Assembly (NCBI GenBank): GCA_030522415.1
Contig: CM060107.1
Location: 50,485,807 to 50,549,806, forward strand
Source: Channallabes apus
Lineage: Eukaryota > Chordata > Actinopteri > Siluriformes > Clariidae
Length of the DNA stretch: 64,000 bases
Direction: 5' to 3'
Shown here: positions 10,723 to 21,744 of the stretch, piece after piece
How positions within the stretch are numbered: the first letter of the stretch is position 1
Layout of the letters: each line of letters begins with the position of its first letter
Translations under genes and position numbers: made by a program
The notes under the pieces: generated by a model
The model's database searches: none
The model's input: only the letters and a program-made list of their open reading frames with translations
What the model was told of the DNA's origin: nothing

Positions 10723-10961
10723 TATATAAAATTTTAACAGTGCAAATGCAAATTCCTTGCTGACAATTTAACCAAAAGGCATTTCCAATGGAAATGCGCT
10801 GACATATTCTGAGCATAACCATGTATTATATCCACACAACCTAAAAAGAGTTGCTTTGCTACATAAAACTACAGTGTGGCAAATAAATAAGTCAAATAAT
10901 AAAATTGCGCAAACTCTCTTGAGTAAAAGCAAACAAAAACATGGATAAATTATGCTACTGC

Positions 10962-11235
10962 TCATGGAGGTTTTTCACGTGCTTTAAAAGCTTTGTTGTA
11001 CTCCAACAAGTGCTCCTGCTTTAAATGATCAAATAGGTTTGTGGTGTTTCCTTCCTTCGCCACGACGACCCGCTTGCATGTTCTACAAAAAATTGTGCTT
11101 TGTTGGGTATCTGACGGGCGAAAACCAAACCAGTTCCTCACCACTTGAAGTCGCACCATTTTTACAAACCAATTCTGGTTCATCTGTTTCATTCAACGAT
11201 CCGCTTTCACCCTTCTTATTCTCCGCCGCCGCCAT
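10962..11235 (-). pseudogene. hAT transposase first exon (BED zinc finger), broken
   Basis: Minus-strand ATG at 11235 opens MAAAENKKGESGSLNETDEP. After a frameshift near 11140 a BED finger follows: WFGFRPSDTQQ, FCRTCKR (CxxC), then NTTNLFDHLKQEH (HxxxxH). This is the N-terminus of ZBED-like hAT transposases. No catalytic exon is found downstream. Sequence upstream of this ATG was displaced by the Gypsy insertion and continues at 16130-16228, where the hAT terminus (AGGGCTCGGCC on the minus strand) is reached. Confidence 0.7.
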
Positions 11236-11263
11236 GCTTTTTCCGCCTTGAAAACAAAGGCAC

Positions 11264-11901
11264 TGTCACATCTGTGCCACCACGGTCCGGGGAAATTCGA
11301 TCTGGGTCTCCGGACTACTGAGCCGCACCTTGTCCCCCCCTAGTGTGTCAATGTGGTATGTCTTCCCCTCATCACAGTAATGATGTGCACCTGTGTCACT
11401 CCCTCGTGTGTCACTATAAATGCCAGTCAGATCCGGACGCCTGTGTCCGTGCACTGTTGTCCACACGTCATGTTTTGTTCCGTCTCCTCACCTCTCTGTG
11501 TGTGCGTGTCTCCTCCTCAGGACTGAGCCGAGTCTGCAGGGTCAGGGTAAGACCTGTCACAACAGGTATCTGGGATTAAAGACTATGAGGATTCATGCGG
11601 CGTGAGCGCCATTGTTTCGAGTGTTTGCTATGTGTGTGTTTTGAAAAGAAGAAGACTGTGCTTGTGCGAACTGTGCCCGCCTGCAGACCCAGCCTGAGGA
11701 GGCAGCTTGAGGAGCTTCCCCTGTTTTGTTTATGGTGTTTGTGTTCTTCGTGTTTTCTTTGAGTTTTGTTTATTATTTTCATCACCAAGAAAAGGAAAGA
11801 CTTTGATTGAAAAGAATAAGAAAAAATAAACGTGAACTTGAGTTTCGAACTTGAACCTGTATCTTGCGTCCTCACTGAATAATCACCTCGAGAACATGAC
11901 A
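11264..11901 (+). repeat. 5' LTR of the Gypsy element
   Basis: It begins TGTCACATCTGTGCC and ends GAGAACATGACA. A TATAAAT box lies near 11415 and an AATAAA signal near 11826. The gag start codon ATG at 11896 overlaps the last bases of the LTR. It is identical by eye to the 3' LTR except at 11482. Confidence 0.97.
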
Positions 11902-14135
11902 GATGCACGGACCTTCATGGACGCAGCAGGTGTGTCCCCCTGCCGGATGAAGACACACGCCTCCACGAATACTTAAAAGTGCAGCAACAGGAGATCAGCA
12001 GTCTGGCGCGAGCCGTTCATGACCTGGCAGGCAGCGTGTCACAGCTCGCGACATCGAAGCTCCCTCCGGCTGCTCACCCAGCGAACGCGACACCACCAAG
12101 GCCACGCCCAACTCCACCTGAAAGGTATGGAGGCGACCCAGAGGGGTGCCGAAAATTTCTACTAGCGTGTGAACTGTATCTCGAAGATTTCCCGAATATG
12201 AATGACTCCCAAAAAGTGAGTTTTGTTACACAGCACCTGACGGGAAGAGCAATGGACTGGGCGGCCGCGTTGTGGAGCGCCGGAGGTGTAGCGATCACCC
12301 GGTATCGGCGGTTCGTTGAAGCCCTCCGCGCGGTGTTCGACCACCCAGACCAGGGCCGATCAGGAGAACAACAGCTGCTGAGGGTGAGTCAACGAAACAC
12401 CACGGTGGCTGACTATGCGGTGCGTTTTCAGGTGCTGGCGGCGGAAAGCGGGTGGTGTGAGAAGAGCCTGTTGGCTCGCTTCCGAGACGGATTAAACGCG
12501 GATATCCAGCTTGAGCTCGCGTGTAGAGACACTGAACTTTCGTTGGAGGACACTATCACCCTAGCGATCAAGCTGGATCAGCATCTACGCGGCCAGCAGC
12601 GCCGACCTCCACCCCGCACCGCGCAGCGCGCAGCACCACGCCGTCGCTCCAGCCCCCCTCAGCAGCCTACCCCCGAGCGCGAAGGCACCTGGACCGCCGA
12701 GCCGATGGACATCGCCACGACACGCCTAACGGCATCGGAGAGATCTCGCAGAATGTCAGCTGGACTGTGCTTGTATTGTGGAGGCGACAAACACCTCGTG
12801 AAGGACTGCCCATTGCTTAAAGTAACGCCTCGCACCCCCCCACGCACACACGCACCCTTCTGTATACCTGCCAGTATTTCGTTTCGTAATCGTTCTGTGT
12901 CTGTCTCTCCTCTAATAGATTCCGGATCGGCTGGCAACCTCATCTCTACCTCCCTCCTTTCCGCGCTGCAAGCTCCCGTGTCGAAGCTTCCATCCCCGAT
13001 ATCAGTTAAAGCTCTGGATGGTCACACGCTTAATCAATCGCCACTTACAGGCATATCAGTCCCATTACGGTTAACTTTCCCCGGCCATTCTGAGGAAATA
13101 AATTTCTTTGTGCTTCCTCAGGTGGACCAGTTCGTCGTGCTGGGTCTCCCTTGGCTCAGTTTTCACAATCCCAATTTTGATTGGGCTCATGCACGCATCC
13201 GATCATGGTCCAAACGATGCGCTAAAACATGTAAACCGCCTACGTTAGCGGTCCAAGTTACCACCATTGAAATCCCGAGTGATAAGGTGTCCCAAAGTGT
13301 GCCCTCCGAGTACGCGGCATTTCAAGATGTATTTAGCGTTAGGGCAGCTGCGAGACTTCCTCCCCACCGTCCGTGGGATTGTGCTATTGAGCTCGTGCCT
13401 GGGAAAGCACCGCCTTACTCGCGTGTTTATCCACTGTCCCTGGAGGAAACCAGGGCGATGGAGGAATACGTAGAGGAGGCTCTCAGGCAGGGGATCATTA
13501 GCAGGTCCACGTCTCCCGCTTCGGCAGGGTTCTTTTTTATTGAGAAAAAAGGCGGGGGCTTAAGACCCTGTATAGATTACAGGGGGCTCAACGCCATCAC
13601 AGTAAAGTACAAGCACCCACTGCCACTGGTGTCAGCCGCTATCGACCAACTCCGAGGGGCCTCCATATTCACCAAACTCGACCTCCGCAGCGCTTATAAC
13701 CTCGTTCGTGTGCGTAAAGGGGACGAGTGGAAGACCGCGTTTAGCACCTCATCGGGGCATTACCAATATAATGTCATGTCGTATGGGCTGGTAAACGCGC
13801 CTGCGGTGTTTCAGGGGTTTATGAACGACGTGTTCCGGGATATGTTTAACCGTTGTGTGATAGTATATTTAGATGACATTCTAATATACTCAAGGTCGTA
13901 TTCTGAGCATGTCGAGCATGTAACCGCCGTCCTTCGTCGCCTGCGTGCACACGGGCTCTATGCGAAGGCGGAGAAGTGCGAGTTCCATCAACGGGAGGTA
14001 GCATTTCTCGGCTATCGTATAGGGCCACTGGGGGTCGAGATGGAGAAAACCAAGGTGGAGGCGGTAACACAATGGCCGGTACCAAAATCAATAAAAGGCG
14101 CTACAGAGTTTCCTCGGGTTCGCCAACTTTTATAG
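11896..14135 (+). pseudogene. Gypsy gag-pol: capsid, zinc knuckle, protease, RT
   Basis: Gag most likely starts at ATG 11896, but a one-base loss in a C-run near 11940 shifts it. The main open frame runs from about 11955 to 14135. Retrotransposon gag/capsid sequence is followed by a CCHC knuckle (CLYCGGDKHLVKDC, ~12766), an aspartic protease active site (DSGSAGN, ~12920), then reverse transcriptase (LRPCIDYRGLN, FTKLDLRSAYN, and YLDDILIYS at ~13868). A second one-base shift near 14096 ends the frame just before the [16 protein letters not shown] connection motif. This is a single fused gag-pol of the chromovirus type. It is described here as found, with these breaks. Confidence 0.93.
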
Positions 14136-15571
14136 GCGTTTCATTCGGAACTTTAGTTCGGTGGCAGCGCCCCTCACCTCACTCCTCAGGGGGAAACCAA
14201 CGAAACTGAAAGCACTCACTGCCGAGGCAGAGAGTGCTTTCCAAAAACTGAAGGCAGCGTTCACCACCGCGCCTGTCTTACGGCTTCCGGACCCCGAGAA
14301 GCCATTCATTGTAGAGGTTGACGCATCAGAGGTGGCCGGTGTCGAAAGGGTACACGACGGTTTTGGTCGTGGTCGATCGGTTCTCGAAGGGGTGCCACTT
14401 CATCCCATTCAGTTCGCTCCCGTCAGCCATTCAGGTGGCCGAGGCCCTCTTTGAACACGTGTTCCGTTACTACGGCATCCCCGAAGATATTCTTTCCGAT
14501 CGTGGTCCTCAATTTATCGCCAGGGTCTGGAAAGCGTTCTTCCAGAAGTTGGGGACCACCGTTAGCCTAACGTCGGGCTACCACCCCGAGTCTAATGGGC
14601 AGGCAGAGCGGACTGTTCAGGAACTTGGGAGATATCTTCGAGCATACTGTAGTAGCCGACAGCATGACTGGGCCGACTGGCTGCTTTGGGCTGAGTACGC
14701 ACAGAACTCGCTCATCCACTCTGCTACCGGTCTGACGCCGTTCCAATGTATCCTCGGGTATCAACCTCCGCTCTGTCCCTGGGACGCCACTCCCACCGAA
14801 GTTCCCATGGTGGATCAGTGGTTCCGAAGAGCGGAGAGAGTATGGGAAGATGCACATGTGCAGATTTCCAGAGCAGTCTCTCGTTTTAAGAAGTTTGCCG
14901 ATAGACGTAGGAAGGAAGGTCCTCCGCTCCAGGTAGGCGATCGGGTATGGCTCTCGACACGTGACCTTAAACTCAACCTCCCCTGTCGCAAACTGTCCCC
15001 CAAGTTTATCGGTCCCTTTCCCATACTCTCACAAGTCAACACAGTTTCATACAAGCTCAAACTCCCCACACATATGCACATAAACCCTGTTTTTCATGTT
15101 TCCCTTCTAAGGCCGGTGGTTCGGGGACCCCTAGACGAGGGTACAGCAGAGCCGTCGCTCCCTGGGGCCGTGGAGATCGAGGGTACCCCGGTGTTCAAGG
15201 TAACCCGGCTGCTAGATTCACGGAGGAGAAGAGGGTCACTCCAATATCTGGTGGAGTGGGAGGGCTACGGTCCGGAGGAAAGGAGCTGGGTCCCGGCCAA
15301 AGACATCCTGACGCCGGAACTCATCACTACTTTCCATCAGGAAAGGCCGGATCGCCCTGCTCCCCGACCTCCGGGCCGCCCCGCTCGACGGCCAGCCCAA
15401 CCAGGCCGCGAGTCCCGACTCCCTCCGGTAAGACGTCGGGGGCGCCCTCGCCTCCTTCAGGAGGACGGTCCTGAGGGGGGGGGGGGGGTACTGTCACATC
15501 TGTGCCACCACGGTCCGGGGAAATTCGATCTGGGTCTCCGGACTACTGAGCCGCACCTTGTCCCCCCCTAG
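14098..15571 (+). pseudogene. Gypsy pol 3' part: RT connection/RNase H stub, integrase, chromodomain
   Basis: From ~14098 the shifted frame gives [17 protein letters not shown] and the RNase H start [15 protein letters not shown] (~14299-14340). There it joins directly, in another frame, to mid-integrase ([11 protein letters not shown]). Most of RNase H, the HHCC zinc finger and the first catalytic Asp of integrase are therefore missing. The second Asp (SDRGPQF, ~14497) and the Glu (NGQAERTVQ, ~14597) remain. A chromodomain follows ([20 protein letters not shown], ~15240-15300). The frame runs into the 3' LTR and stops at ~15571. Confidence 0.93.
15473..15491 (+). promoter_or_regulatory. Polypurine tract of the Gypsy element
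   Basis: A GA followed by 14 consecutive G lies immediately before the 3' LTR (15492). This is the expected place and composition for the plus-strand primer of reverse transcription. Confidence 0.85.
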
Positions 15572-16129
15572 TGTGTCAATGTGGTATGTCTTCCCCTCAT
15601 CACAGTAATGATGTGCACCTGTGTCACTCCCTCGTGTGTCACTATAAATGCCAGTCAGATCCGGACGCCTGTGTCCGTGCACTGTTGTCCACACGTCATG
15701 TTTTGTTCCATCTCCTCACCTCTCTGTGTGTGCGTGTCTCCTCCTCAGGACTGAGCCGAGTCTGCAGGGTCAGGGTAAGACCTGTCACAACAGGTATCTG
15801 GGATTAAAGACTATGAGGATTCATGCGGCGTGAGCGCCATTGTTTCGAGTGTTTGCTATGTGTGTGTTTTGAAAAGAAGAAGACTGTGCTTGTGCGAACT
15901 GTGCCCGCCTGCAGACCCAGCCTGAGGAGGCAGCTTGAGGAGCTTCCCCTGTTTTGTTTATGGTGTTTGTGTTCTTCGTGTTTTCTTTGAGTTTTGTTTA
16001 TTATTTTCATCACCAAGAAAAGGAAAGACTTTGATTGAAAAGAATAAGAAAAAATAAACGTGAACTTGAGTTTCGAACTTGAACCTGTATCTTGCGTCCT
16101 CACTGAATAATCACCTCGAGAACATGACA
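15492..16129 (+). repeat. 3' LTR of the Gypsy element
   Basis: It has the same length and sequence as the 5' LTR apart from one transition (A at 15710 against G at 11482). It is followed by the target duplication GGCAC at 16130-16134. Confidence 0.97.
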
Positions 16130-16228
16130 GGCACTGCGCATGCGGGTTTTACCCATATTCTATCGCGATATTTAATTTTCTTTTCATTGCCTAAAATTGT
16201 ACCGTGAAAGGTATAATATGGCCGAGCC
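16130..16228 (-). mobile_element. 5' terminal piece of the hAT fragment
   Basis: On the minus strand this starts AGGGCTCGGCCATATTATAC, a hAT-like terminus. It leads into the leader of the BED exon at 10962-11235 once the Gypsy element and one GGCAC copy are discounted. The opposite hAT terminus was not found. Confidence 0.5.
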
Positions 16229-16229
16229 C

Positions 16230-16848
16230 TAATCTTGATGGTATATTTGAAAATGCTGATTTGGAACCAGATTACACTGTTCAGTTCAAGCAGTGGAATC
16301 ATGAAAGCCATGGCAAAATTTCTGACATGTCTTTGTCAGTGTCTGATTTCATTATGAGACTTTGTGAAAAATGTGACTCCTGCACAGCTCAGCAGTATAC
16401 AGCCAAGACCCAAGCTGCTTATTTAAAAGAACTGAAAGAGAAACTTCCCATTGGAGAGGAGGCTGTTATCCTCATGGATTTTGCCGAAAGCTTTTCTTTC
16501 ATTTGTCAGGATGCTGTTCAAGGTTTTCATTGGGATACATCCCAGGTGATTCTGCATCCCTTCGTGGTTTACTATAGGGATGGTGGTGAAAACGATGGTT
16601 CACTAAGTTGCAAAAGTTTTTGTGTTGTCAGTAATGAAAGGGAACACAATGCTATTGTTGTTCACAAGTTTATTAAGATTTTCATGAATCCACTAAAAGT
16701 TATTCTACCAAATTTAAATAATGTGCATTACTTCTCAGATGGTGCAGCCAGCCAGTACAAGAATTATAATTTTTTTTTACAAATTTGTGGAGGCATTTCC
16801 TATCAAAATTACATTGGTAGCTACAAAGTGCATGCCTTTCCTAGTTGA
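16230..16848 (+). pseudogene. DDE-like transposase fragment of the large-TIR transposon (superfamily unassigned)
   Basis: About 205 residues are open: NLDGIFENADLEPDY, CEKCDSCTAQQYTAKTQ, VILMDFAESFSFICQDAVQG, LHPFVVYYRD, then VHYFSDGAASQYKNYNFFLQ. The acidic residues in LMDFAE and YFSDGAASQYKN look like the first two members of a DDE/RNase-H-fold triad. Similar proteins recur in fish and invertebrate genomes as transposase-like ORFs, but I cannot name the superfamily safely. The 5' end is cut by the hAT terminus. The frame decays after 16830 before a third acidic residue is reached, though coding-like sequence straggles to ~17020. It lies inside, and reads toward, the right inverted terminus. 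Confidence 0.6.
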
Positions 16849-17099
16849 GAAAGGCCTTTCCTTATTTGTGTCACTGCAACTTGACAGGTCTCCTACATGT
16901 ACATGTACCCTTTTGGTCTTATTCCATGAACTCATTTTTGTGGGCTTTGTTCTTCCAGAATCAGATGCCCAGGGTGATGAAACAAAAACTGTGATTTGTC
17001 ATTTCAGTGTAGAGCGATGAATAACTTCATTATCTGTCTTTGACATGCATTACAGAATAATTTGAGGTAACTTTCACTTTGAAAAGAGCAGATTTTATG

Positions 17100-17608
17100 A
17101 GTATGCATTAAGTATTCTACAGATATTGCTGTACATTTGTGTGTCAAATCATAAAATGTTGCAAAACCTGGACCATTAATTTTTGCTGATTTCTATAAAA
17201 CAGGGCATAACACACCCCTGGTTTTTATTTATTTTCAAGATGAGGTGATGGGAAGTAACCCCTATTTTTTTGAGTAACATATATACATGCAGACCTTGGG
17301 TTCTGGGGGGTCGAAAAGGGGTACCCCAAAAAATGGATTTTCATAAATATCTCCATAACCACAAGAGATCTGAAGAATCTGCAAGTGAGTTATCAAGGAA
17401 AAGAGGATTTCAAAAAGGGGCGTGGCACGTCTCGAAGCGCGTCCAGGCCAACAATTAAGATGGCTGCCATTTTTTAAAACGAGCGGGAGTTGGGACAAAA
17501 AAATTGGGGGGGGTTTATTTTCATGCCAATACCAACAATTGGTGAAAAAATCAGCAAAATCTGTGATCATGTGGTGGCACCCACTGGTTGATTTGAGATG
17601 GAATCCCT
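17100..17608 (-). mobile_element. Right terminal inverted repeat of the large DNA transposon
   Basis: The reverse complement of this region tracks 5745-6350: the same CAAATCAACCAGTGG outer block, poly-C stretch, GCAGCCATCTT block and GGGCATAACACACC inner block. The outermost bases differ slightly (GGATTCC against GGTGATTCC), so the exact target duplication is unclear. Confidence 0.65.
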
Positions 17609-17714
17609 ACAGTATATAACACAGGTTAACCATTCTTTGAAAACATCCAGTTCATGAAAAATATCTACTACAGCTTCTTAAATGATTAGACAGGTCAACC
17701 ATTCTTAAAACTAA

Positions 17715-18020
17715 TGGCGCTTTCCCACTGCATAATACGGCACGACACGGTTCAGTTCAACTCACTTTTGGGGGGTTTTCCACTGGGAACAGTACATTGG
17801 TTCCTAGTCCTTTTTTTAGTACCACCTCAGCCGAGGTTCCAAGCGCACCGAACCGTTACCAAAACGTGACGTGTAAACTCTGCTGGTCACTGATTGGCCG
17901 GAGAAAATCGTCATTACTGCGTCACCGAACACACGAGACACAACAGAACCGCTATATTTAGAACAGCCAGAGAAGGATCGGACACATTTTTTTTTTTTGT
18001 ATTAACCAAAAAATTTTTGC
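17715..18020 (-). mobile_element. PIF/Harbinger-type MITE, truncated
   Basis: It begins after TAA (17712-17714) with TGGCGCTTTCCCACTGCATA. It matches the complement of the right half of the copies at 18516-19110 and 19156-19718, including the ACCTCAGCCGAGGTTCC block. The other half is lost after about 18020. Confidence 0.7.
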
Positions 18021-18194
18021 GGCATAAGTGTTTAGTATCCCTGCCTGCAACAACACTACCTTACACAGTTTATTTATTTTTTCATTTCTTTCGTTCGAAC
18101 GCAGAAGCTCCTTTCACCAATGAAAAACTTTCGACACGCCCACTACTTTTCGACATGCTGATTGGCCAACGCAGAAGCTCCTTTCACCAATGAG

Positions 18195-18270
18195 AAACCG
18201 TTAGACACGCCCCCAAACCTTTCGGCACGTCCCGACCTTTTGGCACTCCCCGACCTTTCGGCACGCCTAT
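18195..18270. repeat. 18-bp minisatellite (GGCACGTCCCGACCTTTC-like)
   Basis: At least three near-copies of an 18-bp unit run in tandem (CACGCCCCCAAACCTTTC, GGCACGTCCCGACCTTTT, GGCACTCCCCGACCTTTC). They are preceded by two copies of CGCAGAAGCTCCTTTCACCA at 18100-18190. Related inverted units occur at about 4505-4543. Confidence 0.7.
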
Positions 18271-18515
18271 TGCTGCAGCCTGCACTATCCCTACTTGCAT
18301 ATTGTTGAGCACCTTGTGGTGTTTTATCTTAATTGCGCGGTGGTTAACCGCGGTAAAGTTGGGTTCATATTGGACAATATCTCTCCTGTTGATCAAGAAA
18401 TAAACTAAAAAAAACTTGCATATTTCCTTACTCTGGTGTGGATAAGAGAATCTATTACAAATAAATATATTTTAAGACCTTCTCTTGTTACAGCCTGCTG
18501 GAGCTCAATCTTTTA

Positions 18516-19110
18516 TGCCTCTTTTCCACTGCATAGTACGGCACGACACGGTTCAGTTCAACTCACTTCAGTTCGGCTCGGTTTGCGCTTCCACTGCAGT
18601 TTAGTAACGCTTTAGAGTGGGCGGGATTATTCACGTGTCGTTTTAGTTGCGGCGCCGCTACTGCCGTGACATCATCGTAAACGCGCCACAAACAAACACA
18701 CAACAATGGAGCATATCGACGGCATGGTGTTCTTTATTCTCGGCATGTGGATTTTTTTAACAGCGAGACGAAGGAGTTTGTTTCAAAAGAGGCTGATGGC
18801 AGCCAAAGTAAATTTTTGGTTAATACAAAAAGGTGCGTCCGATCCTTCTCTGGCTGTTCTAAATATAGCGGTTCTGTTGTGTCTCGTGTCGCAAGTTCAG
18901 TGACGCAGTAATGACGATTTTCTCCGGCCAATCAGTGACCAGCAGAGTTTACACGTCACGTTTTTGGTAACGGTTCGGCGCACTTGGAACCTCGGCTGAG
19001 GTGGTACTAAAAAAAGGACCAGGTACCATGTACTGTTCCCAGTGGAAAACCCCCCAAAAGTGAGTTGAACTGAAACGTGTCGTGCCGTACTATGCAGTGG
19101 AAAAGCGACA
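18516..19110 (+). mobile_element. PIF/Harbinger-type MITE with a small ORF
   Basis: The ~50-bp inverted termini read TCTTTTCCACTGCATAGTAC... and the complement ...GTACTATGCAGTGGAAAAG. Flanking trinucleotides are TTA (left) and ATA (right), close to a TWA duplication. The interior has a ~65-codon plus-strand ORF from ATG 18706 (MEHIDGMVFFILGMWIFLTA, then RRRSLFQKR). The same ORF recurs in the next copy and probably derives from the N-terminus of an autonomous relative. Confidence 0.8.
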
Positions 19111-19155
19111 ATAGGAACGCTGCTTACTGGCGCTTTACAGCGATGAAGGCACTAA

Positions 19156-19718
19156 TGCCTCTTTTCCACTGCATAGAACGACACGACACAGTTCAGTTCA
19201 ACTCACTTCGGTTCGGCGCAGTTTGCTCTTCCACTGCAGTGTAGTAACACTTTAGCGTGAGCAGGATTACTCACACGCGCGGCGCCGCTACTGCCGTGAC
19301 GTCATCGTAAGCGCGCCACAAACACACACACAACAATGGAGCATATCAACGGCATGGTGTTCTTCATTCTTGGCATGTGGATGTTTTTAACAGCGAGACG
19401 AAGGAGTTTGTTTCAAAAGAGGCCGACAGTCAATACAAAAAGGTGCGTGCGATACTTCTCTGGCTGTTCTAAATATATCGGTTCTGTTGTGTCTCGTGTC
19501 GCAAGTTCGGTGACGCAGTAATGACGATTTTCTCCGGCTAATCAGTGACCAGCGTGTTTACACGTCATGTTTTGGTAACGGTTCGGCGCGCTTGGAACCT
19601 CGGGCGAGGTGGTACTAAAAAAAGGAACAGGTACTATGTACTGGTCCCAGTGGAAAACCCCCCAAAAGTGAGTAGAACTGAGCCGTGTCGTGTCGTACTA
19701 TGCAGTGGAAAAGCGCCA
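19156..19718 (+). mobile_element. PIF/Harbinger-type MITE, complete with TAA duplication
   Basis: The 563-bp element is flanked by TAA at 19153-19155 and 19719-19721. Its inner end reads CTATGCAGTGGAAAAGCGCCA. It shares the MEH(I)NGMVFFILGMW ORF (from 19336) and the CCTCGG...GAGG block with 18516-19110. The trinucleotide target and end sequence support PIF/Harbinger. Confidence 0.85.
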
Positions 19719-19721
19719 TAA

Positions 19722-20214
19722 GGGACCGTCTAAAAAGTGCATGACCAAGACATCTGTTTTGTTCACAGAAGAATACATTTAAGGTTACAAGAGAAAACCT
19801 CGCAGGACATCAAACATATTGCAGTGTTAGGCTACAGTATGGATGATTTGTCCATTTATTTGTTCGTTTAATTGATTAATAATTATTTAAATGGACATTT
19901 TAGAATTAATGAGTTTTGTAACTAATTTGTTAAATGACGCAATGTTTTTAAAATTATTTTACAAATTATTCTAATTGTAAAGGGATGTATGAAGATGAAC
20001 GCACTTTGCATATACAGTCTATTATGAGTTACAAAATATGACAATAAAAAAAAATCAACAAAATAAAAAAACGTTTTTACTATAGAAATTTAGTAAAATC
20101 AACTGTACTATTATCCATTCTATTGTTGCTAAGTACAACAGTTCTCTTTGCAATATTCAATTATATATGTTTTTATTAATTTACGCAAATAGGTTATATG
20201 AATAATTTTTTTTT
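19722..20214. other. AT-rich intergenic DNA
   Basis: Nothing recognisable beyond AT-rich sequence and short A/T runs. Confidence 0.5.
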
Positions 20215-20470
20215 TGTAATTTAGTCCTGTCCAATTCTTTTTTCCCGATTTTCTCCCTAATCTAGTTGTGTCCAATTCCCTCCCGTCACTAGAGGGGCTC
20301 CCACATTAAGGCTACTTACTACCATTCAGCCAGGAGGGCCAGGGGCTGTCACGCGTTTCCTCCGAACCATGTGACACCATTCGACCTCTTCTTTTTCGAA
20401 CACACTCGAGGCCAGCGCTATCCGCTCCCTCGCCCCGAATGGCGTAGAGCCGTGTGATTAATGTGTGAGC
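20215..20470. repeat. Unclassified dispersed fish repeat
   Basis: The sequence TCCAATTCTTTTTTCCCG..., then CACGCGTTTCCTCCGAACC and TTCGAACACACTCGAGGCC, resembles a moderately repeated element I associate with cyprinoid/siluroid genomes. Its class is unknown to me, and it ends where the hAT MITE at 20471 begins. Confidence 0.35.
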
Positions 20471-21612
20471 TAGGGCTGGGCCAATAAACGATATCATACC
20501 GAAATGCGATTTATTTGATTTTAATAACAATGATAAGCTCTAGACATTTTTTGCTCGATATGGATTAATCTAAGAATCTAATCTTCCGACTTCGTTAACT
20601 TCGGCTGAAGTTTAGCTCCTTATTCGCCTCGTTACTAACGGGAGTGTTCACGCTGGCGAAAGCTGCGCAGATTATCAATAAAACGTTATTTTGGTGGCTT
20701 AAACCATTCTGGCCAGGCAAATATAAACTATACAACACCTAGCAGGTACCCAACTATATAGTAAAAGTGAACTTGTCCTGGCCCAGATTGATAGCTGCAT
20801 CTAGCCATTGGTAAGTTAAGCATCTACTAAAGTTAAAGTTTTCAGTGCTAAAACAGCTTATGAGGATTTATAACATATCCTACAATTTCACAGCATTTAA
20901 AGCTATCACGTTTGACTAGATAATTTAGAAAATACTGTTGTATTCACACTACCCTAACAAACACCAATTTGCATGTGGTTGTGCGCTGTAAAGTCAGATA
21001 TAAATAAATAAATGATCGTGTAGACCTGCTTGACGCTATTTAATAAATATGCATATATATTAAGCATGTTACATGGCGTTAATGTTTTAATAAGTGAGTA
21101 ATGCATCTGTTCTACATAAATAACATGATAATTTCTCATAATTCATTCCATTTTTGTTGTCATTGCATGCTTAAGCCATTATGTCAGTTTATTGGGGCCG
21201 TGTGAAATAACCTTCATTTAACTCTGAATTGTGGGATAAAAAGACGGCCCTAGTGTGTGTGGTCTAAATGTTGTTTCTCATTATTGTTTAAAAATCTCAA
21301 AACATTGTAATATAAGATACTTTTTATCATCACAAACAAGTATTTTTTTTATAAAAATCTTTGCCTTGTAAAGATTCTGAGCATGTGCCTATAGTATCTT
21401 AATTTTTAAGGCCAAATCTGTCATCTGTTTTTGATAAACTATACTTTAAAATGTAATTTAATGAACGCTTTAATTTTTGTGGCTTCAGTCATTGTTGGGA
21501 TAATCTGATATAAGCTGTCAGCATTAACAGCTTATATCGAAATATATATCGTTATTGTTCAATATGAGGAAAAGTTATCGAGATTACTTTTTTGCCATAT
21601 TGCCCAGCCCTA
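20471..21612. mobile_element. hAT-type non-autonomous element
   Basis: Termini TAGGGCTGGGC (20471) and GCCCAGCCCTA (21612) are inverted copies, and TAGGGCTGGGC is a common hAT end in fish. The 1.1-kb AT-rich interior has no transposase. The flanking octamers (GTGTGAGC and CTTCATGG) do not match, so the target duplication has decayed or one end was rearranged. Confidence 0.65.
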
Positions 21613-21744
21613 CTTCATGGTGACAGAGTAACTGATTGTGAATCAATCAAATAAAATCTTCCACTTCTCTCTCCTTTCCATCGATGTGGCTTTGATGTGC
21701 TTTGTTTTGGCATGTGTGATTTCTCAAACAAACCTTCTTTTAAC

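Larger units (their letters stand above)
11264..16129 (+). mobile_element. Ty3/Gypsy LTR retrotransposon (chromodomain type), young but defective
   Basis: Two 638-bp LTRs (11264-11901 and 15492-16129) bound the element, with the 5-bp duplication GGCAC at 11259-11263 and 16130-16134. By eye the LTRs differ at one position (G at 11482, A at 15710). Internal order is gag, zinc knuckle, protease, reverse transcriptase, a truncated RNase H joined to integrase, chromodomain, then the polypurine tract. At 4866 bp it is shorter than a complete element because of an internal deletion near 14340. It inserted into the hAT fragment. Confidence 0.97.
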
